Positions 11,411-22,205 of a stretch of DNA of 64,000 nucleotides are shown here, in pieces. A model generated the notes under the pieces. The model did not search any database, was not told where the DNA came from, and saw only the letters and a program-made list of their open reading frames with translations. The DNA is from Charina bottae (taxonomy: Eukaryota > Chordata > Lepidosauria > Squamata > Charinaidae): positions 107,315,981 to 107,379,980 of the forward strand of contig JALMGJ010000002.1 of assembly GCA_023362775.1 (NCBI GenBank), written 5' to 3'. A program made the translations under genes and the position numbers. Within the stretch, counting starts at the first letter, position 1. Every line of letters starts with the position of its first letter.

Positions 11411-12722
11411 AAAGCAACCCTGCAAGTTATCACCTCAAGATCCAAGCATTTGATAGAAAAACAGTTTTCACTATCTTCTTCAGTTTTAAACGAGAGAGGG
11501 AGTCATACAGACCTAGCTATCAGGAAGACTGAGCTTCGGAAAGGTTCGGATAATGGATCAGTCTACAAAGAGGGACACTTACAAAAAGCATTCTGAACAA
11601 AAAATGTAGAAAAATTGATATCTACAAATCATGAAAATATGTAACATTTTATATAAACAATTCCTTCAGTGATACCCTGGCTAAATATCAATTGTTTTAA
11701 AAAGTAAATAGTAATTAAGCTTTAAAAATACTTCAAGATGAGTGGTGATACAACATCCTCTTGTATTAATGAGTGGGAAGCTTGGAAAACATATACACTA
11801 TGAGAGGGCAAATAATGTTCTGTGGTTTGCTGCACATACAGAAAAAAAAGACTACAAAAAGAAGATGTATTATTCAAATATGTATATTGTACAATATTAC
11901 AAAGTACTATTCATGAATTGAGTAAGATGCTTTGTGTTAAAATGGAATTTTCATTAATATACCTATGCTAGACTTTTTTTTTAATCTGTTAGATAACCGA
12001 CATATAAATTAAAGCAGCAACCGGTTCAGAGTTTTATTCCAATGCTCCAGAATGATAATTGAATATATATAATACCTGAAGACATAGATGTAAGAGTTCA
12101 AGAATTTTACTCGCATCTTTATTTTTAAAAATAAGAATTCAGTGACAAATACATTGGATGAGTTGTTTTGCCTCAGCTGAATCTAAAGTATTTAAATAGT
12201 CAACAAAAGAAGTTATTTTCAGAGCCAAGCAGGTGAAATAAATTAAGCATACTGTTTATATTAGGAGAAATGTTAAAATGTCATGGCTAGATGTTTTTAC
12301 TATTAAATTTCTATGGATATGTTCTCATAAGCTTGACAGTCCTGCAAACCTGTTATATCCTAATCAAGCAGAACTTATTTTGTTGGCCAAAGGCTAATAA
12401 TTGGGGATTATTAGGAAATGCTCTAGTTTTAAGGCCAAAATGGACCCTTTTTATTGGCTGCAGAGAGTGCTTTTGATATAGCTAATTCATTCATTAGCTA
12501 TAACTATTTTTCATTCTTCAGAATGTTCTTATCTCTGGAATTTTCCCCCCAGTGGAGTACAATGTTTAATTCTTCTCCAAAAAAACAACTGAGCATTAAT
12601 ACAAATGAGTGTTAATAGGATTTTATCTAACCTCCTTTTTACTCGAAAGTGTTGCATAGCATAGAGGCCTCCATGAAGCAGCTTTGATTCACCAGGGTCA
12701 AAGAAGGTAAGTGAAACAGGTA
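11411..12722. other. Unique AT-rich sequence, nothing recognised
   Basis: Flank of the provirus insertion. No gene or repeat supported. Confidence 0.5.
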
Positions 12723-12726
12723 AAAT

Positions 12727-13603
12727 TGTTAGGCAACAAAACTTACCATGCGCCTTCCAGAATAAGCCAAGTACACAACAGAGACTTTGGGAACGGACAA
12801 CAGCAAATTTATTTGGCGCCAAGCAAGGTTGCTGGATGGCAGTCCCACAGGTGTCACGTGCAGGTGACCTCTGAGTGGAGCAGCCATCCCGAGTACAGTG
12901 AGACACAAGCTTTTATACAGAGAATACAAGCAGGAAGTGAGGATGATGATGGTATGCCCATATGTGGGTGAGGTGTCCTCTGACCATTCCCCGGGATTGG
13001 CTAGCTTTTGGGGATCAGGGTCCCGCCCAGGGCTGAGGGATTCTGGGATCCGTCAGGTCATGAGGTGACGTGGGTTATTAACATAGTTACAAAGAGATGG
13101 GCCTGTGAACATTCACACCAATTGTTCTATGGGTTCATCCTGGAGGCCACAGATTAATACTTGCATCTTATACAGATAAGAGTAACGGTTTAGGAACATT
13201 TGGATTATACAAGCAAAGTAAGTTACAAGAGGTCAAAATCATAAAATCACATCTTTGCACATTTACATCCTAGGAGGGAAATAAAGGGTTTACTACAGAA
13301 AAGCCAGGTAAACATGTTAGCTTGTCTCAGGAAGGGGGTGCTGACCGGATGGGTGGTCCCAGGCTGGTATGCATTCTAAAGAGAGGTAGAATTACTTTGT
13401 AGCACCTAATATTGCTATGCAGAATTCTTTGGGGCTTTGCTGAGGCAAAGCCCCTCTCAGGGTCATCCCTGGGTTAACACTCTTTTGGTTCAAGCGTAAT
13501 ATTTGGTTCAGTGGAGTTCTAGCAGCGTTGCATTATGGGAAACACTAGAGCAGGGTGTTTTCCAGGCCAAGGTCTGTGGCCCATGGTTTCTCAGATCCTA
13601 ACA
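12727..13603 (-). repeat. Provirus 3' LTR
   Basis: 877 bp, downstream LTR of the minus-strand provirus. It carries the same TATA-type box (12,917-12,910) and AATAAA (12,813-12,808) as the other copy. The interior boundary at 13,603 is marked by the adjacent polypurine tract. Confidence 0.95.
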
Positions 13604-13622
13604 TTCCTCCCTTTTTGTTTTT
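13604..13622 (-). promoter_or_regulatory. Provirus polypurine tract
   Basis: Read on the minus strand this is an A/G tract ending in AAAAAGGGAGGAA immediately before the TGTTAGG start of the 3' LTR, the expected site of plus-strand DNA priming. Confidence 0.85.
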
Positions 13623-13639
13623 AATGGAAAAATGCTTTT

Positions 13640-14965
13640 TTCCTAGCTTAGAGACTGGGTGGAGTGTTAACAGTCTCGCTGGTTTACCTTCCGTGTGGAT
13701 AACCACAGTCAACCCTTTGAGGGAGGACAATACAATCCTACGAACTAAAGGAACAATGCAGGGTAGAACAGCAAGTGCAGTTAGGCCACAGACAAAAATA
13801 AAAACAAGTTGCTTGACCCAGGCTGGCCCTGGAATCCAAGAGAAAAGTTGGCCTGAGTCAGTGTTCCAGGAGGTGTTTCCCCCTTGGGAAGGATAGAGAT
13901 TTGCGGTAGAAGATGGACAAGAGAGCAAGTGCCTGTCCAGTTAGCATGTAAACAGAGATAGGCGTTAGTTCCACAGAGGAAAAACATACCCTGTTTGAGG
14001 CAGATGCCTAAGTCAATAGAAAAGATAGGTTTCTCCCTTTTCCATGGGTTCCAGACCCCAATTGACCCTGCTAGAAACATCCCCGTAAGTGGCTGCAGGG
14101 AGGTGGTGTTGAGATGGGGTGGACCTTTGACTAAGGGAATAGAGGGAAAGACAAAATAGTCAGAAGCATTCCCTTTTGCGTAGGGCAATGGAGCAAAAGA
14201 AATATCTTCGCCATCTCGCAGGCCAAGCCAAGCCGGCATTGAGCCTTTGGTATCAGTGGGTAGCCCAAGCCATAGAGGAAGCAGAGGTCCCTGTGGAGAG
14301 GCAGCTAACAGAAGCTTCGCTGCCAAATTACATGCGGGTCCCTCCTTCTCTTCCCCAGAGATAGAGACTGTGGGTCGGGCAGAAAATGTTACTTTGCCTC
14401 GGTATCTTCCAGCAGCAGCTGAAAACAATGGAGGCCTTATGTGAAAATCCTCAAATGTATCAGAGGCAGTGATGACGACCTTCGCTAGGCATTGATGTTG
14501 TTGGAGTTTTCCCAGCCTAACCCCTCCCTTGGGTTGCGTTCTAGTAACACACAAAGGAGCAGAGCCAATTAAGGGGACCAGAGACGCCACTGGGCTAAAG
14601 ATAGGGATAGATGGATTCATCCCCAAGGTTTTAAGCCGTGACTCAAAATCTGAGTACAGGTGGCTATCTGGATGTTCCCCTTCCTTAAAGGCAGGAGGAG
14701 TTTTCTGGTTTAAGACAGTTCTAGAACTGGCCCAAACACGGGGGCTGGCTGGAATGGCTTCTGTAATTTGTAAGCAAAGGTAAGGGTCTCCTCAATGTAA
14801 TCAGGGCTAGTGGGCTTGTGTGTGAGGGTACGGTGGGCGAGGGGGTGTGCCAGAATTGTATAGACCCCTAGGAGCCCCAGAAGAAAAGGTTTTAAAGTTT
14901 TTAAAGGAGCACATGTTCATTTTCCTCACCAGGTACTCCCCCTCTTCCCCCCCTTTTTATTTTTT
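13640..14965 (-). pseudogene. env: Broken retroviral envelope gene
   Basis: The remnant encodes pieces of an envelope glycoprotein. A hydrophobic signal-peptide-like stretch lies near 14,900, then an open frame of 281 codons (14,626-13,781) with surface-subunit features: several N-x-S/T sites and a CGTNAYLC...NWTGTC block near its end. A second frame (13,928-13,545) holds a hydrophobic membrane anchor followed by basic residues, as at the end of a transmembrane subunit. Stop codons and frame changes separate the pieces. The fusion peptide, immunosuppressive-type region and CX6CC motif that normally lie between the NWTGTC block and the anchor are not seen, so an internal deletion is likely. 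The product could not work in entry. Relation to class I env is by pattern. Confidence 0.7.
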
Positions 14966-15099
14966 ACTAATCGGAAAAGAGGCAGAGAGGAGAGGCAGGG
15001 AGAAGTAATCAGGAAAAATACTTGGCAGCTTTTGTCCAGTAGCAGCTGCTATCTGTGGTTGCCTGGTCCAGCGTCTGTGGTATTCAGCCTGAAAGAGAG

Positions 15100-15850
15100 C
15101 TTAGCAAAAAACTTTGCAACCTACATTAAAACAACATTGGCAACCACAGTGAAAAGAGACGGGAAGCAGAGGGGTTGTGTAGTCCTGAAGATCTTCCTCT
15201 GTGTCTCCACCCACTTCCGGTGGGGCAGAGAGCAGAGAGCCTTGTTTTTTGGAATTTTCCTCTGTGCCACTGTTCTCTCCCGGTGGAACAGTGGGCAGAG
15301 AGCTGGCGATGCGGGAGTCAAGGTCAGCAGGGGATTGTAGGTGGAAGAGTTTAATTTTGAGTGCATTAAGGGCTTTGCTTTGCCAGGCAGCTGGAGAACA
15401 GATCACTTTGTTGATTCTGGAAGCCTGGACCCAGGCTTGGATACCTTCGACTTTTACAGCTGTGGTGGTGGTGAGCAGGTTCGGTGACCAGCGTGGCTTG
15501 GTGCAGAGTGGGCTAAGTTCTTATACCCGGACCCATGAACCGATCTCAGCAAGGGGGTGGCTGGTCTGGAGCTGGAGGCAAAGTGTTTCTGCCCTGTTTG
15601 GAGATAGAAGGCAAAATACGCGCCAGAAACTGCAAGTACACAGAGAGATTAAGTTCTCCTTGGCAGAAGTGACTGGATAGGCAACAAACAGGTGGCCATA
15701 CATCATTGGAAAGGGAGACAGTCCTAGTTTTCTCCCTGGCATGGCTTGAATAAGGGTGAGCGCCAGAGGGAGGACTTTTGACCAGGGAAGATGGGTGTCC
15801 TGGCATAATTTGGCTAGGTGATCTTTTAGGGTCCTGTTTTTATTTGGCAG
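15100..15850 (-). pseudogene. pol: Retroviral integrase, C-terminal remnant
   Basis: The minus strand encodes the last part of a gamma-type integrase: a stretch with LAKLCQDTHLPW, then GLSPFPMMYG (the usual 'TGLSP-x-x-x-x-YG' end of the catalytic core), a stop codon after SWVRV near 15,520, and TTTAVKVEGIQAW, the SH3-like C-terminal domain. Further codons run on to about 15,101. The catalytic D-D-E residues lie upstream and are not present. Its position just before env fits the retroviral gene order and supports the minus-strand reading of the provirus. Confidence 0.75.
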
Positions 15851-17599
15851 ACCTCAGTGGAATTGGGCACCGGTTGGTGTACCTGCCAAGATTGGCGTTC
15901 CTGCAGAAAGATTAATAAGAACAAAACTTACGCAGACAACTGCTAGATTGGCTCAGTGATGTATGCCTGAGCGCAGAAAAATCAGTAGCTTTGAAAAAGC
16001 CAAAAACAAAAGCCAAAAACAAAAACAATAAAAACAAAACTGCAAGGTTTATGCTTATCTCTAAGCAACCTGGTTGGGAGGGGGATTGCCCTGCAGTTGC
16101 GGGTTATTGGTTTCCCCCTACGCATGCAGTCACCACACCAGCAACGTCTGATGTGTTAAATAAAGCAAGCATATATATATATAAAAACTATTGGGACTTA
16201 GCATTGTGACCAACAGGCAAAGAATTTAAAAAACCATGCTAAATATCCCAAATAAGTGAAGGGCAATAAAACAAGGACAATCATCTCTGTGACCAAATAG
16301 CACAGCCATGTTAAGTAAAAACATTAACACATAACATTGTAAAATGTCCAATTATTTTTCTAAAACAAGCCTAAAAGGCATTGGCACAATGTATTTTAAT
16401 GTGTAGACTGCTTGTGCAATAAAAAATTTCCAAAAAGACACAAAACAAAACCATCAGATAGACTATGCCAATCCATGGAGGCTCTATTATAGGAAAAAAA
16501 TTTCAAAAAGGGAAAAAATTCTTCTCTCGTTCTGCTATTCACACACCAGACAGTTCAATGAACTGAAAACACATACACACAAACATACAGTCATAAGTTA
16601 AGACTCAGTTAAGATTTTAATGAAGGGGTTCAAAGTTTAGCTGGTTTATTACAAACTCCTTGTGCATCAGAAAATCCTTGCCTTTTTCCCTGTCTCCTCG
16701 CCCATCTTCCGGAAAATTCCCATTTCTATCTACATGCTTACCTAAGGCATTTTCTTACTTAAGGCATTTCCATATTCTTCTCAATATTTTAGTTTGTCAG
16801 GGAGGCAGAGCTCTCCCCACTCTCCTTTTCACTCTCTCTTTCTCTCTCTTTCCTTCCTCCCCCTTGTCCTCTCACTTTCTCTGTTTCTTTCTCCCCCTTG
16901 TCTTTCCCCCACAAGCATTTGAGTAGCAGACAGAAGGCAATCATTGGAAGGTGGAAAGGCAGAGCCTAGATAGTTACGCACACACACACAGGAAAAACAC
17001 CTTTTAACTTGTAATATGCATTCAAACCATACAGAGTACAAGTTAGAAGAGACACTTAAAAATGAGTGAACGAAGCTGTTGACTGGCAAATCTTGCCATA
17101 AAGTTAAACAGACAAGAGTCAGGAGACAGCTGAACAATGGGGAGGGGAGAAGGCTTTCGTACTTACTTCCCAAGCATTCCAAAGGGACAGACCCACACAA
17201 TTTCACACCTTTGCTTTATAACTTAACTCACACATTTAAACAGAGGACAAACAGAATGAGGCATTTAAAGCTGCCCCTTTTTGAGATAGCTGGTGGTGAG
17301 TTTTGCAATTATCTCTAGACTTCTGGGACCTTGGCTAACAAGGGCAATTTTAATTTCACTTTGTTAGCAGGGGCTGAGAGACGCCATCCTCCTCCCCCTC
17401 CTCTGTTGGTGGTGGGAGGGAGGTGCGGCCAAGAGCAGCTTGTAGGGACAAAAATGCCACTTTGTTTCAGTAAATCTGCTCGGCTAGTGAGATTAATGTA
17501 AGTCTGACATAAATCTGTTCTTCTTCTCTCTCTTGGCCCGCCAGAAAGTTTGGAAAAAAAAACTTTAAGATACTCAGGGTCCAGTGACCCATCTAGTGG
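15851..17599 (-). other. Unresolved interior of the provirus
   Basis: Between the gag start and the integrase end I see no reverse transcriptase YxDD box, protease DTG/DSG or nucleocapsid CCHC motif. The stretch has A-rich runs near 16,000, a CA repeat at 16,979-16,990 and pyrimidine-rich sequence at 16,800-16,900. It is either heavily decayed or foreign sequence filling a deletion. Confidence 0.5.
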
Positions 17600-17803
17600 C
17601 TAATTTCTTCCGCAAAAGGGCGGGTAAAAGGGCCAATTTCTGCACAAAAGGCCTGGAGTCTTGACTTTTTTGGGGGTCATGCAACCCGCTTTTGGTTTGA
17701 GAAGACTCCAATGTTTCAAGACACAGTGGAGAGGAGTGGGACTTCCCTTATTTCCTGCCCTCGTTGATTGGTTAGTCTTCGCATGGCTATGACAATTTCC
17801 CAT
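17600..17803 (-). pseudogene. gag: Retroviral gag N-terminus (matrix start)
   Basis: A 67-codon frame starts Met-Gly-Asn, giving a glycine at position 2 as in myristoylated matrix proteins, and has TPLHCVLKHW followed by a basic stretch and a Trp-Pro pair, the layout of gamma-type matrix N-termini. It lies about 1.5 kb after the primer site, where gag should begin. The frame then stops, and no capsid or nucleocapsid follows. Assignment is by position and pattern. Confidence 0.5.
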
Positions 17804-17891
17804 GTCCGGCAGCAGAAAGCTAAAAGGGGACAGTCCAGGAGACAGTGTGTGTGAGGGAAGCGAGTCAGATTCTCTTTTGCCAGGAACAGAG

Positions 17892-18217
17892 CCTCCAGCA
17901 GACGCTGGACTTAGCCGGTAACAAATTTAAGGTTCGCTATAATGAACATGAATTTGAGTAAACTCCGAGAGACAGTGGAGGACAGGAAGGCCTGGCGTGC
18001 TATGGTCCATGAGGTCACGAAGAGTCGGACACGACTGAATGACTGAACAACAAAACAAAATTGTTGAACCTCCAGCAGGCGCTGGACTTGCTGTGCGGAT
18101 AAATTTAAGGTCGTGCTCCCCCGCAACCTCCCAGCAGGCGCTGGCGTAACTTTAAAGGTCGCTATTGGACAGCCTCCCAGCAGACGCTGGCGTAACTTTA
18201 AAGGTTGTCTCTCTGAG
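17892..18217. repeat. Four-unit tandem repeat in the provirus leader
   Basis: Units begin CCTCC(C)AGCAGRCGCTGG and run about 45-58 bp: 17,892-17,940, 18,069-18,126, 18,127-18,172 and 18,173-18,217. The last two are the most alike. The first is separated from the others by the Bov-B fragment. Confidence 0.8.
17941..18062 (+). mobile_element. Bov-B 3' end inside the provirus leader
   Basis: The last roughly 100 bp of Bov-B (ATGAACATGAATTTGAGTAA through GAGTCGGACACGACTGAATG) and a CAA-rich tail. It is almost identical to the ends of the copies at 25.1 and 45.2 kb and lies in the opposite orientation to the provirus. No clear target duplication is seen. Confidence 0.9.
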
Positions 18218-19303
18218 TTCTGCAGATGGTTCGCTCTTGGGGAGGGAGGGTCCGCCGGAAGGGGCCTTTCCAGGAAGCGTCGTCGGGAGACTTGCCAGGT
18301 CTCCAGACACCGCAGCCCGAAGGCTTGCCTAGGGCGGGGGAGAGAGTTGTTCTCACTCGAGGAAGGGGCGTCCCAGGGAGCGTTGCCGCAAGACTTGCCG
18401 GGTCTTTTTGGCGTCACCGCCCGGGGCGCACCTTGAAGTGGGGGATAGTTTGGGTTTCGTTCCACAGAGGACGAGGTCGAACCCTCAACCCCGATAATCT
18501 CTCTGGGCAGAGGAAGGCTTTGGGTGTCTGCTGTCACAATGCAACCAGCAGAGGAAGAAATGGGGAAACGGCCACTCCGGCCACCAAGGGTCCACTGGAC
18601 CCGCAGGAACTCTCAGGATTTTCTTCAGTCCTATAGGGGCCCTCTGCCTCCTAGCCCGACCGGGACGTGCACCTGTCCTCCCTCTACGAGCTCCTGCACC
18701 AAAACAAAGCTAGCTTCTTCAGAGGTTTTCTCTGGCTCCCTCCTCCCTCTCGGGAGTGCAGCCTGGCTCCCTCCTCCCTTCTTGGGAGTGCAGCCCTCTG
18801 GAATTCAATACAGAGTTTTCATTAGGGATCATCAGACATTCTTTCCAAACGCACGACCAATGCCGACCCAGCTAGCCGAAACTCAGTCTAGATGCCCAAT
18901 TAAGTCGGGCTTCTGGGAACTGTGACAATGATCTCCCTGAGACCCCAAAGGGCCCCCACAAACGCTTCGTGGCTACCCCCTTGTGAGGAAATACCACGGC
19001 TCATATACACAGACACACGCACACACTCCCCCCCTAAGAAAAGTCGTACTCACCAACGTTGGTAATTCTTTTGCAGTCCTGACTTCTCAGTCCTGATGAG
19101 GGGTCCGTTTTCAAAGTCTCGGTTGCAGGCAGTTTAGGGTTCTTTGCTGTACAGAGTCTGGCAGCTGAGAGGCAGGAGAAAGCCACCGGAAAAAACTCAG
19201 ATCCGGGAGCGCTCGTGGCGTTGCCTTACCTCAAAGCTGCTTTTCCCTGACAGGCTGGTTCAGAGAGTCTGCTTCCCTTTAAAGGGGATCACAGGTACTC
19301 CCC

Positions 19304-19323
19304 GATTCCCGGCCAACGCACCA
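19304..19323 (-). promoter_or_regulatory. Primer-binding site, tRNA-Gly(UCC) type
   Basis: On the minus strand, two bases after the LTR, TGGTGCGTTGGCCGGGAATC is the reverse complement of the 3' end of vertebrate tRNA-Gly(UCC) including CCA, with no mismatch to the form I know. Its position fixes the transcription direction of the provirus. Confidence 0.85.
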
Positions 19324-19325
19324 AA

Positions 19326-20202
19326 TGTTAGGCAACAAAACTTACCATGCGCCTTCCAGAATAAGCCAAGTACACAACAGAGACTTTGGGAACGGACAAC
19401 AGCAAATTTATTTGGCGCCAAGCAAGGTTGCTGGATGGCAGTCCCACAGGTGTCACGTGCAGGTGACCTCTGAGTGGAGCAGCCATCCTGAGTACAGTGA
19501 GACACAAGCTTTTATACAGAGAATACAAGCAGGAAGTGAGGATGATGATGGTATGCCCATATGTGGGTGAGGTATCCTCTGACCATTCCCCGGGATTGGC
19601 TAGCTTTTGGGGATCAGGGTCCCGCCCAGGGCTGAGGGATTCTGGGATCCGTCAGGTCATGAGGTGACGTGGGTTATTAACATAGTTACAAAGAGATGGG
19701 CCTGTGAACATTCACACCAATTGTTCTATGGGTTCATCCTGGAGGCCACAGATTAATACTTGCATCTTATACAGATAAGAGTAACGGTTTAGGAACATTT
19801 GGATTATACAAGCAAAGTAAGTTACAAGAGGTCAAAATCATAAAATCACATCTTTGCACATTTACATCCTAGGAGGGAAATAAAGGGTTTACTACAGAAA
19901 AGCCAGGTAAACATGTTAGCTTGTCTCAGGAAGGGGGTGCTGACCGGATGGGTGGTCCCAGGCTGGTATGCATTCTAAAGAGAGGTAGAATTACTTTGTA
20001 GCACCTAATATTGCTATGCAGAATTCTTTGGGGCTTTGCTGAGGCAAAGCCCCTCTCACGGTCATCCCTGGGTTAACACTCTTTTGGTTCAAGCGTAATA
20101 TTTGGTTCAGTGGAGTTCTAGCAGCGTTGCATTATGGGAAACACTAGAGCAGGGTGTTTTCCAGGCCAAGGTCTGTGGCCCATGGTTTCTCAGATCCTAA
20201 CA
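19326..20202 (-). repeat. Provirus 5' LTR with promoter and polyA signal
   Basis: 877 bp. On the minus strand a CCAAT-like GCCAATCCC lies upstream of TATAAAAG (19,516-19,509), followed about 97 bases later by AATAAA (19,412-19,407); R therefore lies between them and U5 follows. A consensus splice donor ATG|GTAAGT sits close to the end of U5 (19,345-19,340). Three substitutions separate it from the 3' LTR. Confidence 0.95.
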
Positions 20203-20206
20203 AAAT

Positions 20207-21545
20207 AAAGCCACGTGGATCTTTCATGCTTGGCAGCAAGGGAGGCATGTTACCTTACAAAGCTGCCTCAAGAGGATATTTTTCCTGATCCTTCAGTGAA
20301 GCAAAGTATCACTTTGAAGTTGCATAGCCCTAAAAGCAAAGCGGCCTTTTCTTTGTATTTGTCTTTGGCACCTTTACCATGTGCAATTTGGCAGGTTAGG
20401 AGCATCAAGGAATCATTTCCATAGGCACCATATTGATATTTGTTGCTAAAGCTGAATCTTCCATATCAAAATTATTAAAATTAATTGAGGATTTAGGAGC
20501 CTACTCTGAGTATATTTTAAATTGATCTTTATCTAAACCAATGTTAAGGTCTGAACCATTGTAGCTATGATTATACTGTGATCTTGAGAGAGTAATATTC
20601 TTCGGGCAGAGGTGTCGGGGGTGGGGGTGTCACACAGTAGATAGTAGATGCAACTCTGTGTTGGAAGCCATGCTCCCTTCTAACTTTCATGTGACATGTT
20701 TAATACATGTTAAAAAGAGGTGAGGCTTTCATTTTCAGTGCATAGTGGCAATATATTCAGATGAAACCTCTTTTGACATCTAGTTATAAGCCATTAGCAC
20801 TACATGATCCTAGCACCAGAGAATTTAACATGTTCTTTACAAAATAAAAAATCTATAGAATGTATCTATAAAAGATTATTAGTATACATTGTAAGATATT
20901 CCAGGGTCCAGGGAGACATGGAATAAGGAACCAGAGTGCTGGAATATGTCAGTGGAAAACTATTTTGGCAACTGTATGTCACTTTTCTTAAATTATAATT
21001 AATGCAATATTTCTTGGTTATTGATTGATATCTTAGAATTTATTTTAATGCTGTTTAAATAATGATGATCATCAAAATATTCTGCATTTAGTTTTTAAGC
21101 GTAATGATAATAATACTATTAATAACAACAACAACAACAACAACATATTTTGCTCTGGAAGAATTACTGGAATTTTTTGATGGTTATGTTCTTTGCATGC
21201 ATATGAACGTTTTAAAAACTAAGAGAAAGGCATAGATACTGTGTACTTTTATGATAAGAAAATAACTGATCATACAGGGCTGGGAGAATACTCATTGTCT
21301 ATCAATTATGCAATAATTAGAATAACTCACCTCTCTATGTTTGAAAAAGCATTTGACTACCAAGTATTCTATTTGGATGACTAGTTAACAACTTTGGAAT
21401 ATAAGATTGATTTTCCATAATGTTCTATTATTATATAAAGTGACTTCACTATCACCAATTTAAGGGTATAACATGCTATGAATATGTAGATAAAACTAGG
21501 AATATATGCTTCTCTGTACTTTTTCCTCTCCTCCTTGTCCCCCCT
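20207..21545. other. Unique AT-rich sequence, nothing recognised
   Basis: Right flank of the provirus. A short AAC run at about 21,125-21,145 is the only repeat seen. Confidence 0.5.
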
Positions 21546-21546
21546 C

Positions 21547-21822
21547 AAGCGAAGCGAAGCGAAGCGAAGCGAAGCGAAGCAAAGCAAAGCAAAGCAAAGC
21601 AAAGCAAAGCAAAGCAAAGCAAAGCAAAGCAAAGCAAAGAAAAAGAAAAAGAAAAAGAAAAAGAAAAAGAAAAAGAAAAAGAAAAAGAAAAAGAAAAAGA
21701 AAAAGAAAAGAAAAAAAGAAAAGAAAAGAAAAGAAAAGAAAAGAAAAGAAAAGAAAAGAAAAGAAAAGAAAAGAAAAGAAAAGAAAAGAAAAGAAAAAAA
21801 GAAAAGAAAAGAAAAGAAAAAG
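21547..21822. repeat. Graded A/G-rich microsatellite
   Basis: The unit changes along the array: GAAGC, then AAAGC, then the six-base AAAAAG, then five-base AAAAG with a few interruptions. Long frames of Lys/Glu/Arg or Phe/Leu read through it are artefacts of the repeat. Confidence 0.95.
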
Positions 21823-21917
21823 AACAAGTCTACTGAAAATGTAACATGATTCATATACATGATTTTTACTTGGTAGATATGTTAAATGTTATTTTAAGTT
21901 TGTTGATTTGTTAAATG

Positions 21918-21980
21918 TCTTTGTATGTATGTATGTATGTATGTATGTATTTAATTAATTAATTAATTAATTAATTAATT
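21918..21980. repeat. TATG then TTAA compound microsatellite
   Basis: A TATG run is followed by TTAA copies that form the tail of the adjacent SINE. Confidence 0.9.
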
Positions 21981-22205
21981 ATTATCCCACCTTTATATTT
22001 TTATAAATAACTCAAGGTGGAAAACATACCTAATACTCCTTCCTCCTCCTCTTTTCCTCACAACAACAACCCTGTGAGGTGAGTTGGGCTGAGAGAGAGT
22101 GAGAGAGAGTCACCCAGCCGGCTTTCATGCCTAAAACAGGACTAGAACTCAACGATTCCTGGTTTCTAGTCCAGCACCTTAACCACTAGACCAAACTGGC
22201 GCTCT
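21981..22205 (-). mobile_element. tRNA-derived SINE, type B
   Basis: Same module order as at 9.84-10.09 kb, reversed: AACTCAAGGTGG, CTCCTTCCTCCTCC, CCCTGTGAGGTGAGTTGGGC, then GTCACCCAGCCGGC and a head ending AACCACTAGACCAAACTGG. A GAGAGAGT duplication and a small deletion mark it as an older copy. Confidence 0.8.

Larger units (their letters stand above)
17804..19303 (-). other. Provirus leader
   Basis: GC-richer than its surroundings. It includes a four-unit tandem repeat (17,892-18,217) interrupted by a Bov-B 3' fragment. A 208-codon minus frame at 18,537-17,911 crosses the repeat and the Bov-B piece and is probably not a real gene. Long leaders before gag are common in class I endogenous retroviruses. 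Confidence 0.6.
12727..20202 (-). mobile_element. Endogenous retrovirus, class I (gamma-like), defective provirus
   Basis: Two 877 bp LTRs (12,727-13,603 and 19,326-20,202), both TG...CA, are flanked by a perfect 4 bp duplication AAAT (12,723-12,726 and 20,203-20,206), the size typical of gammaretroviruses. The order on the minus strand is 5' LTR, tRNA-Gly primer site, a 1.5 kb leader, gag start, an unresolved stretch, integrase end, env fragments, polypurine tract and 3' LTR. The interior is only 5.7 kb; most of gag, all of protease and RT and the first part of integrase are missing. The LTRs differ at three positions (12890/19489, 12975/19574, 13460/20059), so the insertion is young. The provirus cannot be competent as it stands. 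Confidence 0.93.

Noticed and set aside
12529..12906. 125-codon frame at the left edge of the provirus
   Set aside because: It crosses from host flank into the LTR, and its LTR part is repeated in the other LTR at 19,260-19,505.
17911..18537. 208-codon minus frame in the provirus leader
   Set aside because: It reads through the tandem repeat and the Bov-B fragment and shows no domain; the leader lies before the likely gag start.
21381..21860. Long open frames of about 100-160 codons, rich in Phe/Leu or Lys/Glu/Arg
   Set aside because: They are translations of the A/G microsatellite in different frames; any unit without a stop gives such a frame.
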